Both the position numbers and the translations under genes were made by a program. Positions 32,790 through 44,384 of a stretch of DNA of 64,000 nucleotides are shown here, in pieces (positions within the stretch are counted from its first letter, which is position 1; each line of letters begins with the position of its first letter). The DNA is from Tetragonia tetragonoides. Lineage: Eukaryota; Streptophyta; Magnoliopsida; Caryophyllales; Aizoaceae. The stretch covers positions 20,160,501-20,224,500 of the forward strand of contig CM076154.1 of the NCBI GenBank assembly GCA_038025085.1, given 5' to 3'. The notes below the pieces were generated by a model. It was not told the DNA's origin and did not search any database. It saw nothing but the letters and a program-made list of their open reading frames with translations.

Positions 32790-34275
32790 AATGTATGTAC
32801 CTAGGTAATTCTGGTCAGCCCAAGCTCAAGCCTAATTTTCTCAAATCGTTCCTTGCTTAGAGCTTTGGTGAAAATGTCCGCAATTTGATTCTCGGTTTTA
32901 CAAAAGTTTATGCTAACCAGCCCTTTCTCAACATTGTCCCTCAAGAAATGATGTATTATGTCTATGTGCTTTTTCCTTTTATGATGACATGGATTTTTGG
33001 CAATGTTTATGGCACTAGTATTATCACAATATGGGCATGCAATTCATGACAATACCAAAATCATTCACTTCTTGTTTAATCCAAATCATTTGAGCACAAC
33101 ACGAGGCCGCGGAAACGTATTCCGCTTAGGCCGTTGACAATGCAATTGAGTTTTGCTTCTTGGATCCCCAAGAGATCAAATAAGACCCAAGGAAGTGAGC
33201 CATACCGGATGTGCTCTTTCGGTCAACCAAGTATCCGGCATAATCGGAATCACAATAACCAACCAACTCACAATTTGTACCCATGGGGTACCAAAGACAC
33301 AAATCATTATGACCATGTAAATATCTCAAGATTCTTTTTACCGCAAGCAAGTGAGATTCTTTAGGACATGATTGAAAACGAGCACATAATCCTATACTAA
33401 ACACAATGTCCCGTGTACTAGCGGATAAATAAAGGAGAGATCCTATCATACCTCGATACAATTTCTCGTCAACCTTCTTGCCATGCTCGTCCATGTCATG
33501 TTTGGTTGCGGTAGCAATTGGTGTATCCATAGGTTTTGAGGCGTCCATCCCATACTTCTTTACGAGCTCCTTGAGATACTTTTGTTGGTGTATCATTATT
33601 CCTTCCTTGGTTTGCTAGATTTGAAGGCCCAAAAAGAAATTGAGCTCCCCCATCATGCTCATCTCAAATTCACTTGTCATTAGGTCCGAAAATTCCTCGC
33701 ACAAACACTCATTAGTAGCACCAAAAATAATGTCATCAACATAAAATTTGTACAACTAATATGTGTTTGTCTTTCACCTTTAAGAACAATGTGTTGTCAA
33801 TTTTGCCCCTTTGAAAACCATTTTCCAATAAGAACTTAGACAAGCGTTCATACCATGCTCTAGGAGCTTGCTTTAAGCCATATAACGCCTTGTCCAACAT
33901 AAACACATGATGTTCAAATTCTTCATTCTTAAAACCGGGGGGTTGTTCGACAAACACTTCCTCTTTCAAATAACCGTTAAGGAAGGCACTCTTAACGTCC
34001 ATTTGAAAGAGGGTCATACCCATATGTGCCGCAAAGGCAATAAGGATACGGATAGCTTCAATGCGAGCTACCGGTGCCAAGGTTTTCTCATAGTCAGTAC
34101 CTTCCTCTTGATTATACCCTTGCACCACAAGGCGAACCTTGTTCCTTACCACAGTCCCTAGCTCATCGAGCTTGTTTAGAAATACCCAATTGGTTCCAAT
34201 GACCAAACGATCTGTAGGACGTGGTACCAAGTGCCAGACATTACTCCTCTTGAACTGGTACAACTTATCTTGCAT
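32790..34275 (-). pseudogene. copia reverse transcriptase and RNase H
   Basis: 34275-33736 holds [45 protein letters not shown] and [20 protein letters not shown]. The catalytic YVDD box lies just after it (33750-33739) but in another frame. 33596-33126 holds KYLKELVKKYGMDASKPMDT, GMIGSLLYLSASTRDIVFS and the RNase H start VGYCDSDYAGYLVDRKSTSG. An in-frame TAG follows at ALSTA, and the rest of RNase H (AEYVSAASCCAQMIWIK) continues to about 32800. RT copies element RNA and RNase H degrades it. At least one frameshift and two stops disable it. Confidence 0.88.
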
Positions 34276-34277
34276 GG

Positions 34278-35580
34278 CTATGATCCAATCCGGGTCTTGT
34301 AGAGCTTCACCATAGTTCCTCGGTTCAATAGTTGAAGGAATACTCGGTGAGCACGTAACTTATGAACCGAGGACCTGGTTTGAGTCCCTTTGTTGAAGTC
34401 GCTCAAGATCAGATACGGAAGGTGAGAGCTTTGATGCTTCAAAGGCTTAACACTTATTGAAAATGTTGTGCCATCATTCAAGTTGCCATTGCTGGAATTG
34501 TCAATGAAGGGAACAGTTGAGGGACCAGGGTCAGATGCATTCCCAGTTCCCGTTGTCAGTGACAACACACCTTCTGGGAAACTTGGAGACATTGGTTCGT
34601 TCCCTGTTCCTTCCATGTTCAGTTGCTTATACCAGCATCTTGCAAGCCCTATATCAAAGTCCTTAACCAATAGATTCTCACTCAAAGAGTTAGACTCATC
34701 AAGACCATGCTCATACTCAAAGAATTTGGAATTTTCAACTATGGTTCCAAGATTTGATAACATGCTCAAGAGTTGATTACCGCATAACCTTTGCATCTTT
34801 CTTGTGAATACCACAAGATTATCAAATGTCTCATATTTTGAAGAAAGAAACAAAGCCCAAGTAAATCGAGAGTAATCATGAACAACTAGCACAAAACACA
34901 TGCCACCTCTGCGTAGTACCCTCATAGGGCCACATAAGTCCATGTGAATCAATTCAAGTGGTCTAGAGGTGCTAACCATGTTATTGTTCTTGAAAGATGA
35001 TCTAACTTGCTTTCCTCTAGCATATGTATCACAAATTTTATCATCCTTAAACTTAATTGACAGCAAACCAACAACCAAGTCTTGAGAAGACAACTTATGC
35101 AACAAAGACACACTAGCATGTCCTAACCTTCTATGCCAAAGTAAAGCATTATCATCAAGAACATTTAATCATGTGAAATCAATATGGGGGAGTGAGAAAA
35201 GTTTAGCTTTGTAAACATTGTTGTGTCGCTTCCCCCTCAACACAACATCTCCACTTTTGGTACTTATAATCAAGCAACTATCCATGAAGAATTCTACCTT
35301 GTTACCATGAACACATAGTTGCAAGATACTTAAGAAATTATGCTTTGAACCTCTTACCAAATCTACATTATCGATGGAGTGTGATGGTAACGGTCCACTC
35401 TTACCAATGCTAATGATTTTTCCCATCAAGCCGTCACCAAAGGATACACTACCATCGTCTAAGGCCGTTAGTGAGAGAAAATTTGATATATCTTCGGTCA
35501 TGTGCATTGAGCAACCACTATCCAAGTACCAAGATTGGTTGCTCTCTCCCACCAACGCCTACAAAACAATCAATGGTTAG
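34278..35580 (-). pseudogene. copia protease, GAG-pre-integrase and truncated integrase
   Basis: 35555-35169 holds the aspartic protease box WYLDSGCSMHMT. After an in-frame TGA (35171-35169) comes the GAG-pre-integrase motif LLWHRRLGHASVSLL, then the integrase start PLELIHMDLCGPM and VVHDYSRFTWALFL, giving the first two Asp of the DDE set. The sequence then departs from the integrase pattern after TRKMQRLCGNQ: the Glu-containing block and the usual PQQNGVVERKN region are absent, so this part carries an internal deletion. The zinc-binding HHCC start is also weakened (CDTYARGKQ). Such an integrase could not join DNA. Confidence 0.85.
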
Positions 35581-35582
35581 AT

Positions 35583-37452
35583 TTAGGAACCCACACCACA
35601 ATGAATAAGAGTATTGTCTTTCTTCTTCCACTTAAAGTTTTCATTCCTTTTAGTGGCATGTTGTTTCACATGACAATCTCTTATCTTATGACCCATTTTT
35701 CCACAAAACATGCACAACTTATTACATGGCAGGTCAGCATATTTAGAATGAGGATTCCATGGCTTTTTAACGCTTTTAAACCCTAAACCATTTCGGGTTT
35801 TGTTTTGATTTGCGTTCAGAATCTGCGTTGCCTTAGAATCCTTGTTCCAAACATGGTTCCGAACATTGTTCCTTATGACGCTTTCATTATCATGCAACGA
35901 TTCTTTGCTAAGTGTCTCAACTTTTTCAGTTTCAATTTTTGAGATCTTATTAGCATGCTCCAAATCAGACTTCAACGACTCAAAACAGATATGCATCACA
36001 TCAGCTTGTATGCTTTTATTAAGAATCTCATGAATGCGCATGTTTTCGAGTTTAGTTCTTAGTGAAGAGTTGGTCTCTTTAGATTCTTCCAATGACCTCT
36101 CCAGATTTAAACAATGTTTTCTCATTAGGTCATATTCGGTTTGAAGATCTTTCTTTTCATCAACCACTCTTTTTAAGTCCTTACTCATGGTATCTAAGGA
36201 CTCAACTAGATCAACATTTTCAACATGCACAACATGAAGTTTCAAAACTAAAGCATCAATCATGCCAATTATGTCATCAAGAGTAGATGCATGCAAACTA
36301 TCTTTGAATCGAAGGAAGTTACCTCAAAGGACTCATTACTGAGTTCTGGGTTGTCATTAGCTACTAAGGCTATCTGGACGACCTCCTCTGGTTCCTCTGG
36401 ATCCTCTTCCTCTTCATCGCCCCAAGTGGCAATCATAGTTTGCAAGAATTGTTCTCTTGACTTAGTGACAGAAGCACGTCTGTTGGGTCGTTCCCGTCCT
36501 TGTTCCTGACGTTGTTCCTCGCCTGTGCCAGGACAGTCTTTGATGAAATGTCCCGGCTTTTTGCATTTGTGGCACACTTCTTGTTGATACCTTGCTGAGG
36601 TACCTTTACCTTTGAAGACCCCTCCTCTTCTGGTTCCAGATCTGAACCTTTGGTAAAGATTTTTAGGCTTTTTGGTGACTAAGGCAAAATCATCTTCCAA
36701 GTCAAGTTCTTCTTGAGATCCTTCATCTTCAACATCCAAGGCAAGACCCTTGTCCTTCTTGATATCTTCTTTGTTCCGAGAACTCACTCTAATCTCATGA
36801 TTTGGAGATTACCAATGAGCTCATCTAAGGACAAGGTATCCATTTGCTTTGCCTCTTGGATCGCCGTGACCTTACTATCCCATATGGGAGGTAAGATTCT
36901 TAGAACTTTTCTCACAAGTTCTTCGGTGGTAAAGATTTTACCAAGGGATTTGAGCTCATTTGTGATGTTAGTGAACCGGGTGAACATATCCTTGATGGAT
37001 TCTTTGTTCTCCATAGAAAAGAGTTCATAATCCCTTACCAAGAGCTCGATGCGAGATTGCTTGAATTGATTGGTTCCTTCATGTGCGACAAGGAAGGTAT
37101 CCCACATTTGCTTGGCGGTTGTACAACTTGCGATCCGGTTGTACTCGTCGGGACCAAGACCATATTGGATGAATCTTATGGCCTTGGCATTCTTCTCTAG
37201 TTTCTCAAGATCGTCATCATCATATTGATTTTCGGGCTTGGGAACTAGGATACCTTGAGCATTAGGTATGCATGGAATGGTGAGGGGACCATTTGTAATG
37301 ATACGCCAAAGTTGGTAATTTTCGGCCTTGATAAATACCTCCATACGGGCTTTCCACCAACAATAATGTTTACCATTAAACAAGGGAGGTCTTGAGGTAG
37401 ATTGGCCGTCTATTGTGTGAAAGGGTGCCCTCATTTTTGAGGATTCACTCAC
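35583..37452 (-). pseudogene. copia Gag
   Basis: 37452-36784 is the Gag core: PPLFNGKHYCWWKARMEVFI, then GLGPDEYNRIASCTTAKQMW and RKVLRILPPIWDSKVTAIQE. 36787-36269 adds a CCHC knuckle, CHKCKKPGHFIKDC. 36296-35583 is a long coiled coil (LDTMSKDLKRVVDEKKDL ...) ending in a second knuckle, CMFCGKMGHKIRDC. Gag packages element RNA in cytoplasmic particles. The three frames overlap by only a few bases in different phases, so single-base changes split an originally continuous Gag. Confidence 0.85.
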
Positions 37453-37481
37453 AAAGGGTTAGCTTTTTAAGTGAGAACCTA

Positions 37482-37492
37482 CTCTGATACCA
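37482..37492 (-). promoter_or_regulatory. Primer-binding site of the copia element
   Basis: The minus-strand TGGTATCAGAG lies three bases inside the end of the 5' LTR. It is complementary to the 3' end of initiator tRNA-Met, the usual primer for plant copia elements. Confidence 0.9.
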
Positions 37493-37494
37493 AT

Positions 37495-39001
37495 TGATAG
37501 AATGCACTTCGTTAGACACAAGAAGGGGGGTTGAATTGGGTCTACTATTTTTGGCTAATTTTCGTTTTCGATGAAGATGGACCAACCTTTGGAACGGTGT
37601 TCCCTCAGTTGTTCCTATATGAACAGAAAGCACAGGGAAAACTTAAACGATAAAGCATAAAGTAGACACGATATTTTTAGCGTGGAAACCATCCAAGGCT
37701 CAATTTGGATGTAAAACCACGACTCACCCTCTAGTGGGATTTCACAACTCTCGTTGTATTCCTTGAGCCAACCATTGTACAAGCATCCTTACAAGCTTAA
37801 TACAATCCGATAGCACACGCTAGCTATCCGCCAACGACTCTTAGTTGGCACTCTCTCAACCAATGACTCTTAGTTGGTCCTCACCGTTGTACAGACATTC
37901 TTGCAAGCCTAATACAACACGATAGCACACAATAGCTATCCGTCAACGACTCTTAGTTGGCACACTCACAAACTCCCTCAAGTTTTGAGTGTTTCTCTCT
38001 CAAGCTACCTATAGCTCAACTTCTCCTTAGAGATACAAGATACAATCTTTTGAACGCTTCTAGATAAGCAAATGAAAAGGTTACAAAATAAGTTCCTAAG
38101 TGCCAAATGACTTTCTGAGATTTGGGAACAAGGCTAGGAACTGTGTTTGGGGGCAGTATCTCGTTGCTTTTATATGAAAGCGGTTTTGGAACAATTGAAG
38201 GGAGGATTTTGAGTTTGTAAAAACTTACAAAACACTTTGGTTTTCACTCCCTTGGATTTTGCTGAAGCATAAACACCCATTTATATAGGGAAAGCTCAAG
38301 CATCTTTCCAAACATCTTTCAAGCATCTTTTGACTTTCTTTGAAAATCCTTTGGGTAAAGCAAAAACACTTTCAAAGAATCTTTTACTTTCTTTCCTCTC
38401 AAATCTGATCTCTTGAGCTAGAGAATCCTAGTGGTTCTCAATTAACCAGATTTTCGATTGTCCTAGGTAGTTGTCTTGTGTAAGTAAACTTAGCACAATG
38501 GACAACAAAAGATTCCTAGGACATTTCAAAGCTTTTTCTTCCAAAGGTAAGATTCTTTTCAAAAGCTAAATATTTGAGTGTAAATCTGATTTGAAAAGGA
38601 ATCCTTGTGCACCAGTAATGCTTTGTGTGGTAGGTTAGAAAAGCTTAAGTGTCAAAAGCAAGATTCGAAAAATGTTTAAACCGCGGGCCAGCTGGAACTG
38701 TCAAAGACATTGGTCCATGGGTTGGTCCATGTCCCAGCAGGCATTTCATCTTTAACGTTTGCCCAAAGTTCCAAGTCCAAGTACTTAATCTCATAGGTTA
38801 TGGGCACACATACATGATTTCTAACAATCAGAAAATCTTGATCTTCTTCTTGATATAATCATGCTCGCTTGTTGAACGATCACCCGGTTCTTAACATGTT
38901 GAATTTCATTTCTACACAAATCACAATTGTGCACACCATTAGATTAATAATTAGCATAAGTACAATTGTTTAATTATCATCAAAACATATGGGGTTCAAC
39001 A
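37495..39001 (-). repeat. 5' LTR of the copia element (1507 bp)
   Basis: This is the full-length LTR with TG...CA ends. It contains two TATA-like motifs on the minus strand: one near 38286-38278 (TATATAAATGG), inside the part lost from the other LTR, and one near 38175-38166 (ATATAAAAGC), shared by both. Transcription of the element would start here and run leftward. Repeated words GACTCTTAGTTGG occur several times (37836-37960). Confidence 0.92.
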
Positions 39002-39006
39002 CAATC

Positions 39007-39970
39007 TATCTATAAACTCTCATCGACTTAAAACAACGTCTAAAGCATATCAATTGATAATCAAATAGCATGTAAACCAATAATGAACGATAATTTCAAT
39101 CATGTTCAACCATCATGCCAAATCAATCAATACACGTAAAAATAAAAACAAACATCTCTAAACCATGACCATGAATGTTACACGTAAATAAATAATCAAA
39201 TAACGTATTACACGTCTCCAACCGATAAGAATGATGGTTACCTTTCGATTCAATCACCAAAACTCACAAAGAACAAATCTTAAATCTGAAATCAGCACGC
39301 GCAATCTGAAACAAACGCCCAAACGGACCGTCAAACGAAGTCGAGATTCTATAAAATTTGGCGTACATGCTAAGGACATAATAAGGTTAAATTGCACTGA
39401 ACCGTTTGAACAAAGAATGTGTAGGTTTTGAGATATGGTAGAGCAAAGTAGGTGGATCTAAATCTCGAATCAGCACGGCACTGGTTCAGGAGAAAAATAA
39501 TTTGGGGTATCAAACAATCTCTAAAAATTATGAAACATTGCAGTATGGTTCTAGACATATGGTTCTAAAACATATCCAAAATGCAAGTTCATGGGATTGG
39601 TAGAACAGGAGAAACAGATTTTTTTTTAATCCGACAGTGTGTGTTGGACAGTTTTTAGGATTTTGTGAGGCTTGAAGAGAGAAAATGTGAGTGAGCTTTA
39701 TGAACTCACTAGGGCACGAATGGTGAGAAAAAGAATCAGATTTTAGAGTGTCAAAGGTATTTAGAGAGGTTAGGAAACCTTGACCTAGTTAGAATCCTAA
39801 TCCAACTCAATTAAGGAAACTATCAAAAGAAAAATATATTTTCCTTTTCAAACACTAATTACTAAGGAAATAAATATTAATAAATATTCTTTCCTCCAAA
39901 TATTCATATTCCAAATCAGATAATCATATTTTTTAATATAATAAATATTATAAATATTCGGGGTATTACA
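39007..39970 (-). repeat. 5' LTR of the non-autonomous retrotransposon, proximal part
   Basis: LTR sequence continues after the copia target duplication and ends GGGGTATTACA at 39970. The last 339 bp match 25423-25760. No gene is present. Confidence 0.8.
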
Positions 39971-40322
39971 AGAGACTATATCTGATTTGTAGCCACATTC
40001 TCGATTGAAATAACAAGTTGGTGGGACCAATGATAGTCAAAGAAATGAGACGAGATCTCAGTATCATCACTATTATACATAACACAAGTTTTATCAGCAA
40101 TGTGAACCAGTATATGGTCCATTATAGCCAGTAAGGCTGTGTATAATTTAACTTATCATGAAGCTAGTACAACATAGATGAGAGACATCGCCCCTGATAC
40201 CTTGTTCGTTGTTCCAGTCTTCATCTTTTTTAATGCATTGATTCTATTTGAATTGATACTCATGAACAACTTGTTTACTTCACTTCTTTCGCCATCTTTG
40301 TGGCCGTCCTTGTGGCTTATTA
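39971..40322. other. Intergenic, nothing recognised
   Basis: This is unique-looking AT-rich sequence between the LTR end and a coiled-coil exon-like stretch. Confidence 0.4.
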
Positions 40323-40514
40323 GGTGAAAAGCATAAGGTGTTGTCGGAGGGTAAGAAGAATTGGAAGAAAGAGATGCAAGCAGAGCTAGATAGGCTTCGA
40401 GCTCGTAACATCGAGATGCATGCTAAGATAGAGAGGTTGCAAGAAGTTTCTCAAAGTTTAGCTGGAACCTCTCAAAAGAGAAGAAGAACTCTAGAAAGGG
40501 AAGCTGAACCTTGA
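40323..40514 (+). pseudogene. Coiled-coil terminal exon fragment, unknown protein
   Basis: After an acceptor (GGCTTATTAG), 63 codons remain open to TGA. The peptide is a strongly charged heptad-like helix (EMQAELDRLRARNIEMHAKI) with a basic end (QKRRRTLEREAEP). Composition and acceptor suggest a real last exon, but nothing upstream connects to it. I do not recognise the family; C-terminal coiled coils of this kind occur in several plant transposon proteins. Confidence 0.35.
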
Positions 40515-41521
40515 GACGACCCAAGTGACTGAATGCAAGACAAGTTCAACAATTATATGAGGTATGCGCCTGCTATGCTTTTCCTCTGAAGTTTAATTAG
40601 TTCTCTTATTTCAGATTCAAAGCTGACGTAAATGAAACACTATTCATCCCTCATACTCATATTGCATTATATTGTTCATTCATAGTGTATTATGACAGGA
40701 TAATAGGTGCTTTAGCTTTTTTCATTGTAGTACGCCAAAAGAAAAGAGAAGAAAAATAGAATCAAATGTGGGCATAGGCTTTGGCCTTGGAGTTCGATAT
40801 TGTTGTTTTGTAACACTTCAAATATTTTGTAATTGTTTTTCAGTGGGTAAAAGATACGCATTCTTGGGTTTGGTGACGAGGGGGTTGATTGAACTTGGGG
40901 TGCACTCAAGTTCTTATGAAGTAGGCTACCTTTGGTAGCTTTGGCTAAATGGTTTTTATACTTGTGTATCTGGTTTACTTAATGGTTATACTGGTGTTAA
41001 TGATTTATAGAGTTGTAGGAGTATAACACAAATTATTGTTTATGTGCAGATTAACCGTGGATGGGTCGCTTTGAACTGAACTGATCTAGGAAGAATTCCT
41101 TCGCAAGACATGAAATGCATTTAGTCTGCTTTTCCATCGAACCTGTGTTTATTGAATAATGCAAGACCTCCACTAAATATACACAAGTTAACTGCCTCTA
41201 CTTAGAATTTGTTTCAAAATGTGTGACTTTGACATATCAAGGAGTGTTTGGCTTAAGTTGTGTTTTATCTCCTAAAGGTCGTTGTAGTATAGCGAAATTG
41301 CAAAAACCATGAAAATTTTGGATGGTAACGTTGTACCCGACATGACACACAGATTGCATAAAGCTCAGCAACTTTATTAGGACTAAAAAAATAACTGAAG
41401 TGGCTAAGATGTTTACATGTCCTCTCGTACGTAGATAGAGAAGCCTTTAGACAAAATAAGCTAAGAAGCATATAAAGGAAGGAAAATAAACTTTTGCTGT
41501 GGTAGACTATGAGCAGAGGGA
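40515..41521. other. Intergenic, nothing recognised
   Basis: No convincing coding, RNA or repeat feature was found. The minus-strand frame 41265-41576 overlaps the end of the UreG remnant and has no domain of its own. Confidence 0.4.
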
Positions 41522-42624
41522 TCAGTCCCGTGTCTGCCCGCTTGCTGCTTCCCAAGCTTGCAAAAATTTTTATCAAATGTCATTCCACAACTTGAATTGA
41601 ACCAATCCAGCCAGATGTCACAAGCTTAAAACGATCAAAATCGGACAAAGTAGATGCAATTAGGCTTCCTAAGCTAGTGGTCATAACAAAAATTATGTTA
41701 CTCAAACTCAAAGACAAGGAACGGGTAAGGGTCTGTTGATTCAAGGACCAGTCTTGGCTTGCTGAATGACTTTTCCTTTGTTTTTGGTTTTATTTGAAGT
41801 GTCAAACTGTCAGGCTCATAGCATACTGGAACATTCCAAGGATCAAACGAAATGCTTTGGTTAAAAAGAGTCTGTTTAATTTAGATAAAAAAAAAAGAGC
41901 CTGATTAATATGATCAATTAACAGTTCTAATATCTCACTCAGCTAGAACAAGGAAATAAGAGATTCCAATTACACTTTACAATAATGGTTGACGGCAAGT
42001 AAAACAACTAGCAGTTTGAGCATGGCATTTAGGCCACTAATTAAGATTGGTAAGGGGCAATCTTATGCAGTGGGAGGAAAGATTAGAGAATTGTCCACAA
42101 CCTGAGAAAAGACAAACAGTCCTCTGTCTCGCATACGAAGTGCATCTCTCTCCATGACGCCCAAATCAGCTCCAACACCAGGGGCGAGATCAGCCTTATT
42201 TATTAACTGCAGTAGATGAAGAAGATTTGGGTCATCCCACAAATTCTAAGTTTCCCCTTGGTAAATTGATTGATAAACTCTATATACAAGATGATCAGCT
42301 TGTATAATGCCGACCCTCCCTTGCGTGGAATCTAATCTCTGCCTGATACATCTATTATGTAAATAATGTAGCAAGTTAGTTCTCTGCTGAAGTTGGCAGC
42401 TAAATTATCTGTCAACAACAAATTGCAATTAGCAAATGATCAAAATTTCATTATTGTTCAGATTATGTTATCTCCCACCTCTTTGTTTTCTCATTTATAT
42501 CACCTCCTCTGTCCCTTTTGCAAATCAAATAAGAATACTTGGCATGTATGTCTATGCAGGAACATCCAAGAGAAATTTTTTGATAAGGTCATAGTCATGG
42601 AATCTAATTTCACCTTTAAAGTTA

Positions 42625-43849
42625 GGGATATTACTTGGTGTACCATTGTAGTTTAACGAAATGCCCACTGCGCCCGCATTTTAAGTTTCGTATATGTCGT
42701 ACCCTTGTGCTTAAAGGTTAATGTACATTGCATACAATTTTGACATTTACTCCCTTAAATCAAAATTTCATGACTATTTTGCCCTTCCTAATACTAGTTA
42801 AAGGCATGAGAGACACTCCTTCCAAATAATTCTGAGCTTGAACTCCACCACCGCTATTAACATCCCTGACAAGGTTTCCGAATTAATCTGACCACCTATT
42901 GTCCACCAGTACCATCCACGATCTTGTCACCTTGGTCTTTTTCGCTACCTCCGATTCATCCATGGCGGTGGTTACGGTAGTGGTGGTTGCGGTGGTTCTC
43001 CGGCAAAGGGAATATTCGCTTTTCGTTGTTGCGGCGCTCTCCGATGAATCAGAGATCGACGTTGATGAGATGTTAAGCTTCTATGAAGTTCCAAAGAGAG
43101 AGAGGAGAGAGAAATGGCAAAATTGTTCTAGAGGAAAGAGAAATGGCGGTTTCAATTAAAACGAAAGATACTTCCAGGAGGCTCAATCAAATCCCTACAT
43201 TCTCTTATGTTTCTTGGTTTTCTTCGATGAATTGGATTTGATTATCAATTGATCAAACTAAGCAACAAATTTCATAAACACTGATTTAATGATTTTTTAT
43301 TTCCCCGCAAACTAAATCATCAATTGATTGCAATTTGCTTCAATACGACAACTGATCAGCATGAGTATTCAATCAATGATCCTCTTCATATCACTAGTGC
43401 CAATCATCCAGCAGGTATGGTGCTCACCAATACTCTCTTTAATGGAGGTAATTTTCTTAGGGTTCATCAAGGGTTTTGTCCCAAACCTCATGTTACTGAT
43501 GCAAATTACCAGAAATGGATTCATTGTGATTTGATGGTTGCTTAATCCCATGGCAACTGAGCTTTCTGGTGCATTTTCCGCTAACCACTGCCATGGACAA
43601 AACCCAACAAAAAGGGGAAAGGACAAAGGGGAAAGGAATTTGAAGCCGCCATTGAAGGCAACAAGTAAAATAACGTGAGGGCATTTTAGTAATTCATCTT
43701 TCCACAGTTGATGGATAGTTAGCGGACATTAGAAAATTGTATAGTGTGTAAATTAACCCTTAAGTATAGGGGTACTATATATACAAAACTTGAAATGTGG
43801 ACGCAATAAGCATTTCGCCAAACCACAGGGGTATACGATGTAATATCCC
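42625..43849. mobile_element. Non-autonomous MULE carrying a copia Gag fragment
   Basis: Near-perfect 9-bp target duplications, TTAAAGTTA (42616-42624) and TTAAAATTA (43850-43858), flank a 1225-bp element with inverted ends of about 120 bp (GGGATATTAC... on the left, inverted right GGGATATTACATCG...; both share CGAAATGC and CTTAAGGGTTAAT-type blocks). No transposase is present. The interior holds a GGTGGT-rich stretch (about 42960-43030) and a Gag remnant, described separately. Confidence 0.88.
43324..43545 (+). pseudogene. Captured copia Gag N-terminal fragment inside the MULE
   Basis: An open frame of 73 codons reads NDPLHITSANHPAGMVLTNT, LFNGGNFLR, then CPKPHVTDANYQKWIHCDLM. Copia-type Gag proteins start with this series (DPxxxHxSDxPGxxLVxxxL-GxNF, then the K-P-D-xxD-x-NYxxWxxCDxMV block). 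The middle, where Gag normally has the W-S/R-R-A-M stretch, is missing, so the fragment carries an internal deletion. It has no start context and ends at TAA. Confidence 0.65.
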
Positions 43850-44384
43850 TTAAAATTATGAAGAAACAGTCACTAATTAAAGGAATAGGCTTTGGAAAGT
43901 TGCAAACCTGTTTGACATGTTCAGAATACTAAGAGAAATAATACTAAAAAAGTCAAGTATCTTGCTAACAATGTCCATATGAAGTACATTCTAGCTTTTC
44001 CTGTCAAAAATTATTACCAAAAAAAAGAAGTCACGTAGATATGCTTTTTATGTGTCCTATCTTTAGCCTTCCCATAGATTATCATCTCAGAACAATGCCT
44101 TTTAATAAAAGTTAAAACACACATATACGATTGCTATTAGCCAGATGATAAGGCTAAATGATGTAGAAGGCCAAAGTAAATCACCTTCTCCAGATTCGCA
44201 AAGGAGTATGTCTGCTTTGTATAAGTTAGAAAGGTCTTCGAGACGGCCAAGATTAATACTTATGTCTTCACGAATAGCAGCATGTGGACAACATCCCATT
44301 TCGATTGCACGTATTCCTTCCTCTGGAAGTGCTCCGTACTTTATTAAATACTTTTCATCTTCCTTTGTAAATATTATGTTATTT

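Larger units (their letters stand above)
28415..39001 (-). mobile_element. Ty1/copia retrotransposon with extra downstream ORF (SIRE/Maximus-like), 10.6 kb
   Basis: A perfect 5-bp target duplication, CAATC (28410-28414 and 39002-39006), flanks TG...CA LTRs at 28415-29397 and 37495-39001. The primer-binding site (minus strand TGGTATCAGAG, 37492-37482) abuts the right LTR and a polypurine tract (AAAAAGGGGGAA, near 29411-29400) abuts the left. The order gag, protease, integrase, RT, RNase H is the copia order. Large size, long LTRs and an additional ORF region after pol point to the SIRE/Maximus lineage. Frameshifts, stops and an integrase deletion make it non-autonomous now. Confidence 0.92.
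25423..39970 (-). mobile_element. Non-autonomous LTR retrotransposon with about 300-bp internal region, interrupted twice
   Basis: On the minus strand the 5' LTR runs from 39970 to 26060 (TGTAATACCCC start, GGGGTGTTACA end), followed by a primer-binding site (26057-26046, TGATATCAGAGC), a short non-coding interior, a polypurine tract (25774-25761) and a 3' LTR starting TGTAACACC at 25760. 25423-25760 matches 39632-39970, but the rest of that LTR is missing on the left. Without the MULE (26095-27233) and the copia element (28415-39001) the full LTR is about 2.2 kb. No gag or pol domain is present, so movement would need proteins from another element. Confidence 0.75.
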
